Source: Heliocybe sulcata
Taxonomy: Eukaryota; Basidiomycota; Agaricomycetes; Gloeophyllales; Gloeophyllaceae
Direction of reading: 5' to 3'
DNA length: 64,000 nucleotides
NCBI GenBank assembly: GCA_004369045.1
Contig: ML213503.1
Coordinates: 186,001-250,000 of the forward strand
This document shows, one piece after another, positions 1 through 11,043 of the stretch. The translations under genes and the position numbers were made by a program. Every line of letters starts with the position of its first letter. Positions within the stretch are counted from its first letter, which is position 1. The notes under the pieces were generated by a model. The model made no database searches. It had not been told where the DNA came from and saw nothing but the letters and a program-made list of their open reading frames with translations.

Positions 1-1409
1 AAAGGGTGGGTGGGACTGCTACCGTGGGCACCGCCACGACGACACTATCGGATCCCACAACAGCAGATGGTACTACTGGTATGCAATCCCTAGGCGGTTC
101 TCCTTCTGCACAAAACGCGGGGTCTTCTACCCCTTCCGGGATAACGACGTCGATTGAAACATCGGGAGCAGCGGCCAATTCTGATAGTATTCCCGGTGTC
201 ACAACTTCTGCTACGCTTGGCGCTGTGACTCTCTCTTTGAGCAGTGCTTCGAAGAGGTATGTATTCTGTACTTGTGTGCTGACGATCTCTGACCTTTCTG
301 GGACAGTGCTGTTGTGCAAGTAGCTACTGCGACTAGTACTAGAGGGCAAAATCTGACTAGAACGGAACTTTTTCCGAGCACTTTCACCACGTCGATCGCC
401 ACTACCAATAGTCTTGGACAACTAACAACTATCGCTAGTGTTGAAGTTAGCACTTCTACGTCTATATCGATCGGCCCTGCGCCTTCCAATAATTCGTGCG
501 TGCCACGATATGTGCTCTTTCAGCTTCACGGAAAGTAGCTTATGTCGCTTTGCTTTCAGGACGTCCTCTGGTTTGAGCCCCGAAGCTAAGGATGGCATTA
601 TCGGCGGTGTAATAGGTGGCGTCCTTCTACTTGTGCTGCTTCTGGTGGCTATCCTGGTAGCGCGTAGACGTCGTAGCAGGGACCAGAGACGGTCTCCGAT
701 GTTGGATGATGCTCTCGCTCAGCCCATGCCACCGTTCCAGCCTGACCTAGAGCGAGGATCAACTCCAGCTTCCATGCTTAGCTCCATGACGGAAATCCCA
801 CGGCTACATTTGCCCGTTGTGCCAGCCTCCTCGAACAGCATTCGCGCATCCATTCCGAATCCCTTCGGGGACAATGAAGAATTGACACGTCTTTCGCTCT
901 CGCCTTCGCCTATTCCTTTGACTTCGCCGATAGAGCATCCATCGCCCATGGAGACAAGGATGGAAGCTTTTCCTGAAGGTACTATCAGCAACAATCCGTT
1001 CTTGAATCATTCAATTGCTGTCTCAGAGAGGACGACGACATCATGGCCGAGGCATGCACCCGTGACAACGGTGCACCATCACTCAGAGTCTGCTGATCAT
1101 GCTTCAGAGATGCAGTCGTTTTATTCCATGAACTCGTCGTTAACAGACGGTCCTGGCGGTGTCTGGGTGGCCCTTGACTCAGTTCCTGGTTCACGTGCTC
1201 CATCGGTCACGCCGTCTGTAGAGTCATCGAGTTCGTCTGCGACACAGCAAGGTCCTCCCAGTGCCTGGAAGGCGATGATGAACGTCCCGTCTGATCAGGA
1301 TGCAAATGGAGCACACAACGGCCCCAGTCGACTGTCGTCGGCCTCTTCTGCACTTGAGGTACCGAGAGGCACTTCACCAGTAAGTCGTCTAATGCACATG
1401 TTTGAATAG
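1..1409 (+). CDS. Ser/Thr-rich single-pass membrane protein (5' end outside window)
   Basis: The 5' end lies left of the window. Exons are <1-256, 307-495 and 560-1409, and the frame is kept across both short introns. The visible ectodomain (about 165 residues) is very rich in Ser, Thr, Gly and Ala and is probably O-mannosylated. It is followed by one transmembrane helix (IIGGVIGGVLLLVLLLVAIL, coded near 598-660), a stop-transfer cluster ARRRRSR and a 240-residue cytoplasmic tail rich in Ser and Pro. This layout (S/T-rich stalk, GG-containing helix, Arg cluster, long disordered tail) is common in fungal Mid2/Wsc-like surface proteins and in many unnamed basidiomycete membrane proteins. No enzymatic domain is visible. 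A receptor or wall-sensor role is inference only; a signal peptide or ligand domain could lie upstream. Confidence 0.72.
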
Positions 1410-1706
1410 CCGTCCCTTAACCGTATGTCTTTGAACAGCTCGTTGGACTTGCGATGTAGTGTCCATCTCACATTGATTATTTATTGACTGCCTTCCGTAT
1501 ACCACCAGCCTGTGGACGCTCTTCATGCATATGTCGTACTGGATATTTATGTGCATTTTCGTGGACGTATAAAGCACACGCAGATATTGGTTCGAGGCCG
1601 GAGGTCCAGGGGAGTGAGCCAGTCGTGGTTTGGAGTTGACGATGAATGCTCAAATCGTTGCACCCCGACGAGAGTTTCATAGGCAGACTGGCACTAATAT
1701 ACATGT

Positions 1707-3789
1707 CTACGCAGATTTCTCCTCCATCTTATCTGCATCCTCGCGTACCTCCACTGAGCCCGATTCAGCGCTCACGTCTTTCTCGTGATGCAGTGCGTCT
1801 GTTCTATCAAAGAGGTGTGGCCTCCAGCCGTACGATTTCCATGGCTTGACGTTCGCCCGATACATCTCATCCACCTGTCACGCGATGCACCTGTGAACAA
1901 CGGATCCAACAGTCATCAGGATAAATGGCGTACCTCCTCAAGCTGAAGCCCCTTCGTTTCGGGAATGCAGAGCCAGACGTACACGAAGCCGAATATCAGC
2001 ACTCCTGCAAAGATGAGGAGCACGAGTGGCCCGATGCGTGCAGCGATACGTGGCGAGAAAAAGGATAGCAAGAAGTTCCAGATCCAGTCTGCATCATAGT
2101 CAGTAAATTGAAGTAGTGATAGAGGGACTAATTGCGACGTACTGGAAGCACTGCCAAGCGCAATACACTTGGAACGAACTCGGAGCGGGAAACTTTCTCC
2201 GAGATACACCCATGGGGTCGGACCCCATGATAGGGAGAACGAAAATACGTGGAGGACAGCAAAGGCGATAAGAGTGTCTCCGCCTGCTTTGTTCCTTGCT
2301 GTGAGCTCGGAAACTGGAGTGCCAGTGGGTGCAAGGGTGAAATGTCCGACAAAACCGGCCACGATAGCGCAAACCGCTTCTAAAGCAGCACCAATCAGGA
2401 GTGACTACAGGACGACGTAAGAACATAGATCTCAAGGAGCGCATGGAATGGACATACATCCCGACGTCCCCAATACTCGATGAGGTATAAAGCCGGCACG
2501 GTTCCCACCACCGAGACAGCTCCGAGAATAGTTTGGATAGAGTACGGCGACAATCTGTCCGAGGACAGTCAATACATGACTAGAATCAAAAGAGACGGGA
2601 CGCTTACGTGGTTCCTGCACTCTTGAAGAACGTATCTCCGTAGTAATCTGACGGACACGTATCAGCAGGAACAAATACGCTACAGCACCTGATAACTTAC
2701 AATAGAAATTCTGCCCGTTCAGCTGCTGAATCGCCTGCAACATGATCCCGTTGATCGTCCTAAACCAGAGCTTATTCCTAGTCGAGAAGCACTCCAACCA
2801 CCCAGCCTTCCCTCCCTCGTTCTCTGCCTTGATGCCGTACTCTAGCTCCTCTATGATCTCCGTCACAAGGGGATCATCTACGTCTACAGAGTTCATCTGA
2901 GCGACGACTTGTACCGCTTGCTCTCTGCAACCAGTTCCCAGCAGGTGACGGGGAGACTCTGGGAGGAAGAACATCCCGGAGAGGAGGACGAGACCCCATA
3001 CCATCTGCAAGCCAACGGGGATACGCCAGGATCCAGAGTTGTTGAGGTTATGTGATCCGAGCTCTATAACATAACTGATGAAGATACTGATGTAATAGAC
3101 GTTTGAGTCAACGATGGGTCGAATCATGGAGGACATTCTGCTCACCCGCTGATAACCTGGATCTGGTATACCACTAGAAGAGCACCTCGAATACGCTTCG
3201 GTACGGTTTCGCCGTTGTACAGAGGGACGATGGCGGACATGGCACCGACACCAAGGCCAGCGATGAATCGACCGATAACGAGCTGCACTAAGGACGTGTT
3301 GGTGGCTGTCTGGATGGCGACGCCAGCTGTGAAGATTGCGCTCCAGAATAGCAGCGAGCCTCGACGACCTAAGCTGTCGGACGTAAAGGCTTGGCATAGC
3401 GAGCCGACAAATGTCCTGTGTGAGCATGGATCAGGGAGAGACATGGCGCACAAGTTAGGAAAGGCGTACCCAGCTGAAAGTAGAGAAGTAATGATTGACT
3501 GTCGTGAACTCGTGAGGACCCTCGCGCCAGCTGGGCCTTGGCCGAAGCGGTCGATGAAGTCGGGCATAATAAGACATCCCTGTGGAATGAGGAAACGTTC
3601 AGTCAAAGTGTGGAAGAAACCAGCAAGATCGCACTGACTGAGATGACACCCATGTCATAGCCGAATAAGAAGCCACCTGAAAGGAGATCCGGTCAAAATC
3701 ACAAAGGACGAGTCTCCTGACATGATGCACATACCGAAGGCAATGAAGACGGCCATTATGATAGCCTTGTTGTTCGTTGAGAGACCCAT
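1707..3789 (-). CDS. MFS hexose/sugar transporter, paralogue 1 (ten exons)
   Basis: Sugar porter of the major facilitator superfamily, predicted to import hexoses by proton symport across the plasma membrane. Exons on the minus strand: 3789-3735, 3676-3639, 3579-3470, 3415-3146, 3086-2701, 2647-2608, 2554-2458, 2404-2143, 2088-1934, 1874-1707. They sum to 1581 nt (526 residues). Family marks are GFLFGYDMGVIS in helix 1, GRRGS after helix 2, PESPRHL before the central loop, QQLNGQNFYYYYGD in helix 7, GRRD and the closing PETKGL. Start chosen at MGLSTNNKAII, aligned to the start of the close paralogue at 11044-12804. The gene carries five more introns than that paralogue. The short tail ends in an acidic/Lys stretch. 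The exact substrate cannot be read from sequence. Confidence 0.9.
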
Positions 3790-5935
3790 GCTGATCTCGA
3801 CGGTCTGACCGTTCCTCGTAGAGTCGAAGATTCAATAGAGGACACTATCTCACAGTTCCTATGGGTCGGGTTATATACGGGTTCTGCACCAGCAGCACTG
3901 CTGTGGGTACGGATGAGGTACCAATCATCCTTCGAAGCCGGACCGCGGTATTTTCGTAAGCTCAAGCTGTCATGGGGCTGAGTACTTAGTAGATCCGCAC
4001 ATCCAGGGTGCGTGGGCGGAGCTCCTTCACCTTCCAAGCCCTTGAAGTATTTTTACTCGAGCTTCTGAGAGCTTCACTGCGTCTTCGGGGCTGCCTATCT
4101 GGTCTTCGTATCCACACTGACGTTGGTTTGTGTTGTACCGGGCCGGCTGCCAGAAGTACTTAGGTAGCAATGCCCAGAGCTTGCACACTGTAAACAGTCG
4201 TAGAGCGGACTCCGTCATGTGTGATACAAGCACATATATGGGTGGGTAGGACGCATCCCCGCATCGTGACCAGGCGACCCTAGATATGGGATTGGAGCCT
4301 AGTACAGTGTTTTTTGGCGCCAGCATTTGTTCTCCAAACAGAATGCGGTGCGATCACTCGTTTTGAGAGTAGGGAAGTGCCTGACGAAGCAGCTAAGGTG
4401 CCGTATAGGCCCTGTCAGACGATGTGTCTCTTGTACTGAATGCAGCGGTTGACAGGTCTGACCTTGCATATAAACATGGCGGAACGCAGTCCCGATTGTA
4501 GGTATCCGGAATGCCAGTAAAGAATGGCTACGACAGGTCGCGTAGCTCAGGCGTTCGAGTAGTCAGGTGGTGCTACCACCGGTATGATATCAATGCAGAC
4601 AGGTGCTGCCGTCTACACGGTCCCCTCACGCGATCGCTTCAGCTAATTTCTAATCTTGAGCGACCGCACCATCCCGAGGTGACAAAGAACTTACGAGATG
4701 TATAGCAGACTTATGCCCCTAGCTCGCGCAGATTCTGCGGCAGAGAAACTGCAGATTTCACTGAAGTTCTACTTGCGGTCGGTTGTGCAACATTCTTTAC
4801 CGCTTTCCAAGGATATATCGCTTGCAAGCTAGCCACCTTGCAATGGACGCGGAAGAAGAAGTTATAGAGGCGCGTCGGAGTTGCATCTGCAGCTACATCT
4901 CTCCTCCCACCCCGTCATACAGCTGCTTGCTCGAATCTCAACGTATCAGAACATGCATAGCTCTGTGCTGTGCTCTGCTTTCTCCCCTCTGGCAACGCTC
5001 CCTAGCTAAGCAACTCTCAGGCAACATCCGGCCAAACGAACGGGGTATACGAGACAGCCCGGGAAACCTCTGTCTTGGAGACAACTGGTCAGTTATCCTG
5101 AGGACATCGATGTCCCGAGCTATCTCAAGCGACCCAGGTCCGAGGCAGCCCCAAAAAGCTCTCAAGAATACTCTCTTACGCATCTTCACTATCTTGGGCC
5201 ACCCGTTGATCCTGCAAGAGCTTCTCGGGGCACCAGGCCAACGGTTACTCTATGGGATCAATGTCTCGTCCACTTATCGTAGCAAGAAGTCTCCTAGAAA
5301 ACGACTGGTGTGTGAAGCTTTGAAGGGCGATATAACGCCCTGAAATAGGTGTGCCTCGGAGCTGTCTATGCAGTCATGTATGCGTTTACTATTTGCCTCT
5401 TCTTTTTGCCCATGCGGCGCCTTGGACAGATTTTGGGGGCCCAAAGTGCATCCACTATGCGGTAGGCCTGGCGCTCGTGGTTCAGCACGCAACATGGTTG
5501 TTGCTGCTCATTGTGTCGCCTATCCTGTTTCGTCAAGAGCCAATGAAAAACTTCAATTGCGTCTACTCAAGGCTGGTGTTTCGGACAGGCACTGGTCCAC
5601 TGCTAGTTGTAGCAAGTCATGACACGTAAAAAGTCTCGCCTCTGCCACCTCCCCGTTTAGCGGTTCAATTCATTTTTCAGACGCACGCTTGCTGGCGTAC
5701 ATGGCTTGGATCTGTGAAATGACTGTCTGCGACGATCTCGCCCTGTAGTGCAGAAATTGCACAAGTTGTCCATTAAGCGCCGGTCTTTTCGATGTCATTC
5801 CAGTCCATTTCATTATAGGCTCCGCCTTTGACAGCTATGCGTCTGCGCAGCCTCCGCACCTTCCCGCCACTGTTCATTCAGTTACTATTAGTATGAGACA
5901 TCCCCCGCCCGCCCGCATTTACTCATACGGCCCCC
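3790..5935. other. Intergenic region, about 2.1 kb
   Basis: This stretch lies between the minus-strand hexose transporter and the plus-strand gene at 5936. It must hold the promoter of the transporter: a TATATA at 3872-3877 sits about 85 bases upstream of that start codon. Several open frames occur, the longest at 4783-5343 on the plus strand (186 codons), but their composition (many Cys, Arg and Ser, no recognisable domain, no hydrophobic pattern) looks like chance. I see no gene, tRNA or repeat here that I can support. Confidence 0.5.
3872..3877 (-). promoter_or_regulatory. Candidate TATA box of hexose transporter 1
   Basis: A TATATA hexamer lies about 85 bases upstream of the start codon at 3789, a normal TATA position for a fungal gene. 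It is a motif call only; no transcription start is known. Confidence 0.35.
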
Positions 5936-7276
5936 ATGAATACGCCCCGTTACGACTCGCAACGCCTATACTCTTACGCTAAATTGATGCCTGATATCTT
6001 CCTGCACAACCTACTCCTGCTTTCTGCTGCTCTGTCATGCATTGTATTGTCACTGTTTTCATTACTGCTCTCTCGAAGACTCGCCGGGTGCAAGCTCCAA
6101 ACTAGCCGGGTCCGCCTGCGCCTGAACCCACCATCCATCCAGATCGACGACCTGTATTACTCGCACCGAACTGCCATCCCGCGACCAGAACTGCAGTTGC
6201 CTGACCAGCCGTTTACACTCACCGCAGCGCAAATCCTCGTCAATTTGCACATCCCCCGACCCACCCGTCCAGCATGGGCAACCATAACCGTGAAAGACAT
6301 CTTCCACACCGGACCTGAAGCCACTGCCTCTGCCGCACAATGCACCATAAATCTCTGGTTCTTCCCGTACGCGTTCCGGTTCACCGCGGGGACGTACGCG
6401 CACGTTCAAATCGACGACAAACGTGTACGCGTGTTCAACAGCAAGAGCACGCCGAGCTGGGTCGGGGCGCTCCGGCGGAACCTCATTCTCACCATGCTCA
6501 AAGGCGAGATCCTGCGCTGCGATGATTTCAAGTCCAGCGTGCGCTTTGGTGTCCCCGATAGGTATGAGTCCGTAGAGTCGAAGCAGCGACAGGCGATCGA
6601 GGGCGCGGAGGGTATGAAGGAGAGGATGATCACAGCGTTGCTGCGCGGGTATCATACGAGGAATTGGCAGGGGAGGATATACGCGATGGAGGCTGTGGAT
6701 ATGCAGTGGCGGGATGTTTTGCTGGACGACAGGGGCCGGTTTGCCATGGTTGTGAAGGACGCGAGATGGATCAAGGCAAGGGAGTCGTACGAATTGGAAA
6801 CCCCGATCAATTTTTGGTAGTGAGTAGCCAAATATCTTCGTCATGGCCTCAGCATCTCACCGTATGTCACCAGCCAGATCCCTTCCTCGATCCTCCACCT
6901 CCCTCTGACACTCTATCAGACCTGGAACAATCCCGCCACTGCAGCGGACGTACATGTGACCACCGCGAACGTCTCCTTCGACCAGTTCCGCATGCGCGAC
7001 TCGGAGATGCTAAGACAAGCAGGCCTGCTGGCGTACGAGAATGCCTGGCTTTTCGGCGGGGTCGTGGAAGGCTTGGTAGGGGACTGGCTGATGCGCAGCG
7101 TGCGGCCAGGAGCGTCTGCAGGGGGAGCTGTGATGGAGACTATGGCAGAAGCTGAGGATAGGAAAGGGCTGAACGGGTCGCAAGACGGGGTCAGCCGTAT
7201 GAATGAAGTAACGGAAGGAATCCAGGGTTTAAAAGACCTAGACGGAGGTGTCAATGGGAATGATGAAAAGGTGTGA
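5936..7276 (+). CDS. N-terminally anchored membrane protein of unknown function
   Basis: Two exons, 5936-6819 and 6874-7276, joined by a 54-nt intron with donor gtgagt, give 428 residues. An alternative acceptor at 6852 would leave a 33-nt intron and add seven residues, still in frame. The protein opens with a strong hydrophobic segment (FLHNLLLLSAALSCIVLSLF, about residues 22-41) followed by basic residues, so it is probably anchored with a cytosolic or lumenal body. The next 250 residues look beta-rich, with alternating hydrophobic and charged positions and repeated clauses on ligand-groove-like strands (RVRLRLNPPSIQIDDLYY). That recalls the N-terminus of bridge-like lipid-transfer or Mdm31-like proteins, but this is only a resemblance in style. 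A second in-frame Met (coded at 5987) could be the true start. The C-terminal 60 residues are polar and low complexity. Confidence 0.72.
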
Positions 7277-8424
7277 GGATGGCACCTACCTCCGAAACGA
7301 CCATGGTATCTATTTTATACGGACACGGAGGTATAGACATTGTATCCATAGCACGTACCACACATACACGAGTTACAGCAGTTCATCTACCTTGGAATAA
7401 TAACATCTTCCGATAACAGACGACATCTTTTCGCTCGATGGGAGTATGAAACACATGATTGCCGCCGGACAGAAGCAGACAAAAGCCTATGATCTCAACA
7501 TGTCAGATGGATGGTAGAGAACAGCGGTTGCAGGGGGAGAAAGCTACAGCCCTCAGCCTGGTACAACGACACGAATATATTTGTAGCGGAGTCCTAAAAC
7601 TCCCCCTCCCCTAGTCGTTGGACTTCGCTGCGACTCTCTGACAGCCTTACAATGACTTATAACAGCGACACGAGGACGAACGAATACAAGGGTCTCTAGC
7701 GAGTTCATTATTGAGTTCATTGTTATGCTTTCTCCCCTCCTTTTTTTCTGACCGCAGTTGCTCGCATGTCTCTGCGGCCTTACGATTGAAGGGTCCGAGT
7801 TTCTTAGCTTCCCCTAAGCCGGGCAAGTAGACCTTGAGTTGTCCATTCCCTCTCTTGGATAATCCTACGTGTAACACTGCCTATGGATACGGCATGACAG
7901 AAGATGAAATATGGTGAGTTGGACGACATTTTTCCGTGAATAATCTCGCACGAGGGTTATTAACCAGGGTACCCAGGCACATATAATTATTGCAAACCCT
8001 TAAACTGGCCCTCTCATGAACCAGCTTCCAGCAAGGCTTCGTGGACTATGCCCAGGACTTCCTTATTGCCCTCCTATGTTCTGAGTTTCTGCACATCCGA
8101 GGCCTCAGAGCGGATGTATGCGCGGTCACGGGGCCCTCCCTTCAATTGGATGGGAACGGCGGTCCTCCGCTCTACGCATCCTATCCAAGAATAAGTGTCT
8201 GACTATCTAGCCGCCCACGAGAAGCCTCCTAGGTGACGACCCTAACATCATCTCGTTCTAACAAATATAGCTCTCTCCAGGCAGCACGAAGTCATGTTAC
8301 CCTCTTTCTCTCCTATAGCTACTCCGCTCGCGTATACTCGGACAATCCTGTTGACGTGCTATAACATGTCTCCCATCCAGGTGCATACAAGGCGCAGAGA
8401 CGGATCCTCCGCGCCACTTTCGCA
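7277..8424. other. Intergenic region, about 1.15 kb
   Basis: Lies between two plus-strand genes and should hold the 3' end of the first and the promoter of the sugar transporter at 8425. It contains a C/T-rich stretch near 7728-7750. No coding region, RNA gene or repeat could be supported. Confidence 0.5.
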
Positions 8425-10273
8425 ATGGCTCACTACTCCGCCTTCAACCTCCGCATAATCCTGACGCTCACTCTAGGCTCGCTGACCTACGGGTACGGCC
8501 TCTCCGTCATCTCGAACACTATCGGCCAGCCCGGGTTCCTGTCCTACTTCAATTTGACGACCAACACGTCCTACGAAAACCAAATTGTCGGGGGCGTGAA
8601 TGGCCTGTTCATGGCTGGCGGCGTGTTCGGCTGCATCACCGCAGCGTGGATGAGTAACCGGTATGGACGCAAGCGGACAATGAACGTCTCCGCGGCTATA
8701 TGCATTATTGGGGGCGCACTGCAGACGGGCAGCATCGATGCCGCTATGTTCCTTGTGGCTCGATTTATCACGGGCTGGGGAATGGGGACTATGGCGGTCG
8801 TCATACCGATATTTCAAGGGGAAGTCAGTCCCCCGGGATCAAGGGGTCTGTTCGTTGGGCAGCATGGTATGGCTACTGCAGCTCTCTGCTTCATTGTCAG
8901 ACTGAGCTAGCCATCCAGGAAGTTGGATCGTCACGGGCTATGCGATAGCAGGTTGGATCGGTGTAGGAACGTACTATTCTTCCAATCCGAGCTTCCAGTG
9001 GCGATTCCCGATTGCTGTCCAATGTTTGTGGCCGCTCCTTCTGGTTCTTTGCAGCGTCTGGATACCAGAGTCGCCTCGATGGTGTGCGTCCAAATTCCGT
9101 CCATGACAAGGCTCGTTCTGACTATCTAGTATCCCAGTACTCATGCAAGGGCGGAACAATGACGCGTGGCAGATCGTCGCGAAGCTGCATTCAAGTCCTG
9201 AAGCAGACCCTGACCAAGTCTATGCCAGAGAAGAATTCTACCAGATGGTCAAACAAGTCGAGATGGACTCGCAATTGTGGGCGCGCGGAGGCGGGCTGAA
9301 GCAGCTCTGGACGAAGCCTTCGTACCGGACCAGAATGTGCATGGGCTTCTTCACGCAGTATGCCGCACAAAGCACGGGATCCATGGTGGTGTACAGTGCG
9401 TCTTCTCGTATCTGTTTCGTCGCCGATACAGATCTAAAGGTTATATGTCTAAATGACGGAAACAGATTACATCGTCACGTTGTATCAGGATCTCGGGTTT
9501 ACGGGAGCGAAGGTGCTCATGCTGGGTGCTGCTTATGTCACCCTTGCAGCTGCAGCGAACTTCATGGCTTCGGTGCTCATGGATCACATGGGGCGGGTAC
9601 GCTTACTACGTGAGTACGGTCTCGACTGGTTATCCAGTCCTCGGACTCCAAAACAGTCAGCTCAACTGTTGATAACCAGTGATTGGGTTGACGGGATGCA
9701 TGATTACTCTCTCCCTCGAGTGCGCCATGTTCGCTCAGTTCGGGGGGACAAATGACCATGTCGGCAACTCTCTTGGGGTGTTCTTCATCTTCTGCTATAT
9801 CTTCTTCTATGCCGGTGGCATCGACGCGACGAGCTATGTCTACTGCTCCGAGATCTTCCCCAACCACGTCAGGTCAGAGGGCATGGCCTGGTCGATGATC
9901 GGCACGTTCTTGAGCACGATTCTATATCTCGAGGTCGGGCCCGTCGCTCTCGCCACTGTCAAGTGGAAGTACTACCTTCTCTTTATATGTCTCACCTTCA
10001 TCAACATCGTCGTCATATGGAAGTTCTTCCCCGAGGTATGTCTGTCTATGGCTATGGTTATGGTCAGAGTGCTGACCACCTCTACTACAGACAAAGGGCC
10101 TGTCGTTGGAAGAGATAAATGGTAGATTCGGCGATGAGGTCGCTGTCCATTTCGGCGGCGACAGTGATAATGGGCGACCGGAGCATAGCGAGCTTCACGG
10201 GTCAGAGAAGGCGGTCGAGGTGCGCGCTGAGGTAGCATTGGACGAGAAGAGTCAGTCGAGTTCGACGTCATGA
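8425..10273 (+). CDS. MFS sugar transporter of a second subfamily (six exons)
   Basis: Twelve-helix sugar porter. Exons 8425-8866, 8919-9083, 9138-9395, 9466-9609, 9680-10035 and 10091-10273 sum to 1548 nt (515 residues). Motifs seen: YGYGLSVISNTIGQP in helix 1, NRYGRKRT between helices 2 and 3, IPIFQGEVSPPGSRG, PESPRWLLMQGR, the helix-7 region MVVYNYIVTLYQDLG, DHMGRV and PETKGLSLEEI. The PESPRW junction decided the choice of donor gtgcgt at 9084 and acceptor at 9137. It is clearly distinct from the two hexose transporters in this window and is closer in style to the fungal disaccharide/lactose-permease-like branch (family knowledge, not tested). The tail is hydrophilic. Together with neighbouring secreted glycosidases it suggests uptake of released sugars. 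Confidence 0.9.
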
Positions 10274-11043
10274 GTGCCCTCGTATGTTCTATATCGTGTA
10301 CTCTGCACAGCCTGATTGCAATGATATTCTCCTAAGCTCGTCGTCATATCGGTCGCACTTTATGCCTATCATCCACCCCCGGCAATGCATGGGTTGTACG
10401 ATTTGCCTGTTACAAGCGTTTGTGCAGATCGTGTCGACGCGAAACAGGTTTTTGGTTCCATCAAACGCAATCGAATCTGTGGGGCCCCATAAATCACATG
10501 TCGATAACGTCATTAACCCCGCGTACCCCCCGCATCTCAGATCTTTATCCGATATGCCGGTGCCAACATGTTTTTGAAGTTCTCGAGTAAGTCAGTCTTT
10601 CCAGTAGGGGACAGAACAAGAATCCTTACTGCATGGTAGTATCGCATTGTGGATCCTCTCTACAAGGCCTTGCTGCAGGGAAAGCCTACCAATGCAGTAG
10701 GAGACTCGCATAATCTGGGGTTTGCTTGAACCAAGACGGCCCGCGACCAATTTCAATTCGCGGTCCGGGAAGCACACATGTGTCCACATTCCCTCGTCGA
10801 CATGGCGTAACAGAGCGTCGCGGCAGGACTGTACACCCTTCAATTAGCTCGGGAATTTTTCTGATGAAGGTACCAGCAAGATATAAATATAAGTGCTCTC
10901 TACGGTACCGACGTCTCCTTGTCTTCGTCCTCTAATTCAGTCGACGAGGTCAGTCACCGGATAGCAGCGAGTTATTCGTGCCCGACTTCAACTATCCATA
11001 TCTTGCTTGTCACTGGACGCCGGAATAGGGAGAAGAATCCAAG
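10274..11043. other. Intergenic region with promoter of hexose transporter 2
   Basis: A 770-bp spacer between two plus-strand transporter genes. The only signal I would name is TATAAATA at 10882-10889. Nothing coding was recognised. Confidence 0.5.
10882..10889 (+). promoter_or_regulatory. Candidate TATA box of hexose transporter 2
   Basis: TATAAATA lies 155 bases upstream of the start codon at 11044, leaving room for a leader of about 120 bases. Motif call only. Confidence 0.4.

Noticed and set aside
2128-2459. Apparent frame breaks in hexose transporter 1 suggesting a pseudogene
   Set aside because: Each break is explained by a GT-AG intron; ten exons join to 526 codons without a stop.
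4783-5343. 186-codon open frame in the 2.1 kb spacer
   Set aside because: No domain, no hydrophobic pattern, Cys/Arg/Ser-heavy composition; the opposite strand is also open. Looks like chance.
6062-6844. 260-codon open frame on the minus strand
   Set aside because: Antisense to the well-supported gene at 5936-7276; its Arg/His/Pro-rich reading is a codon-bias shadow.
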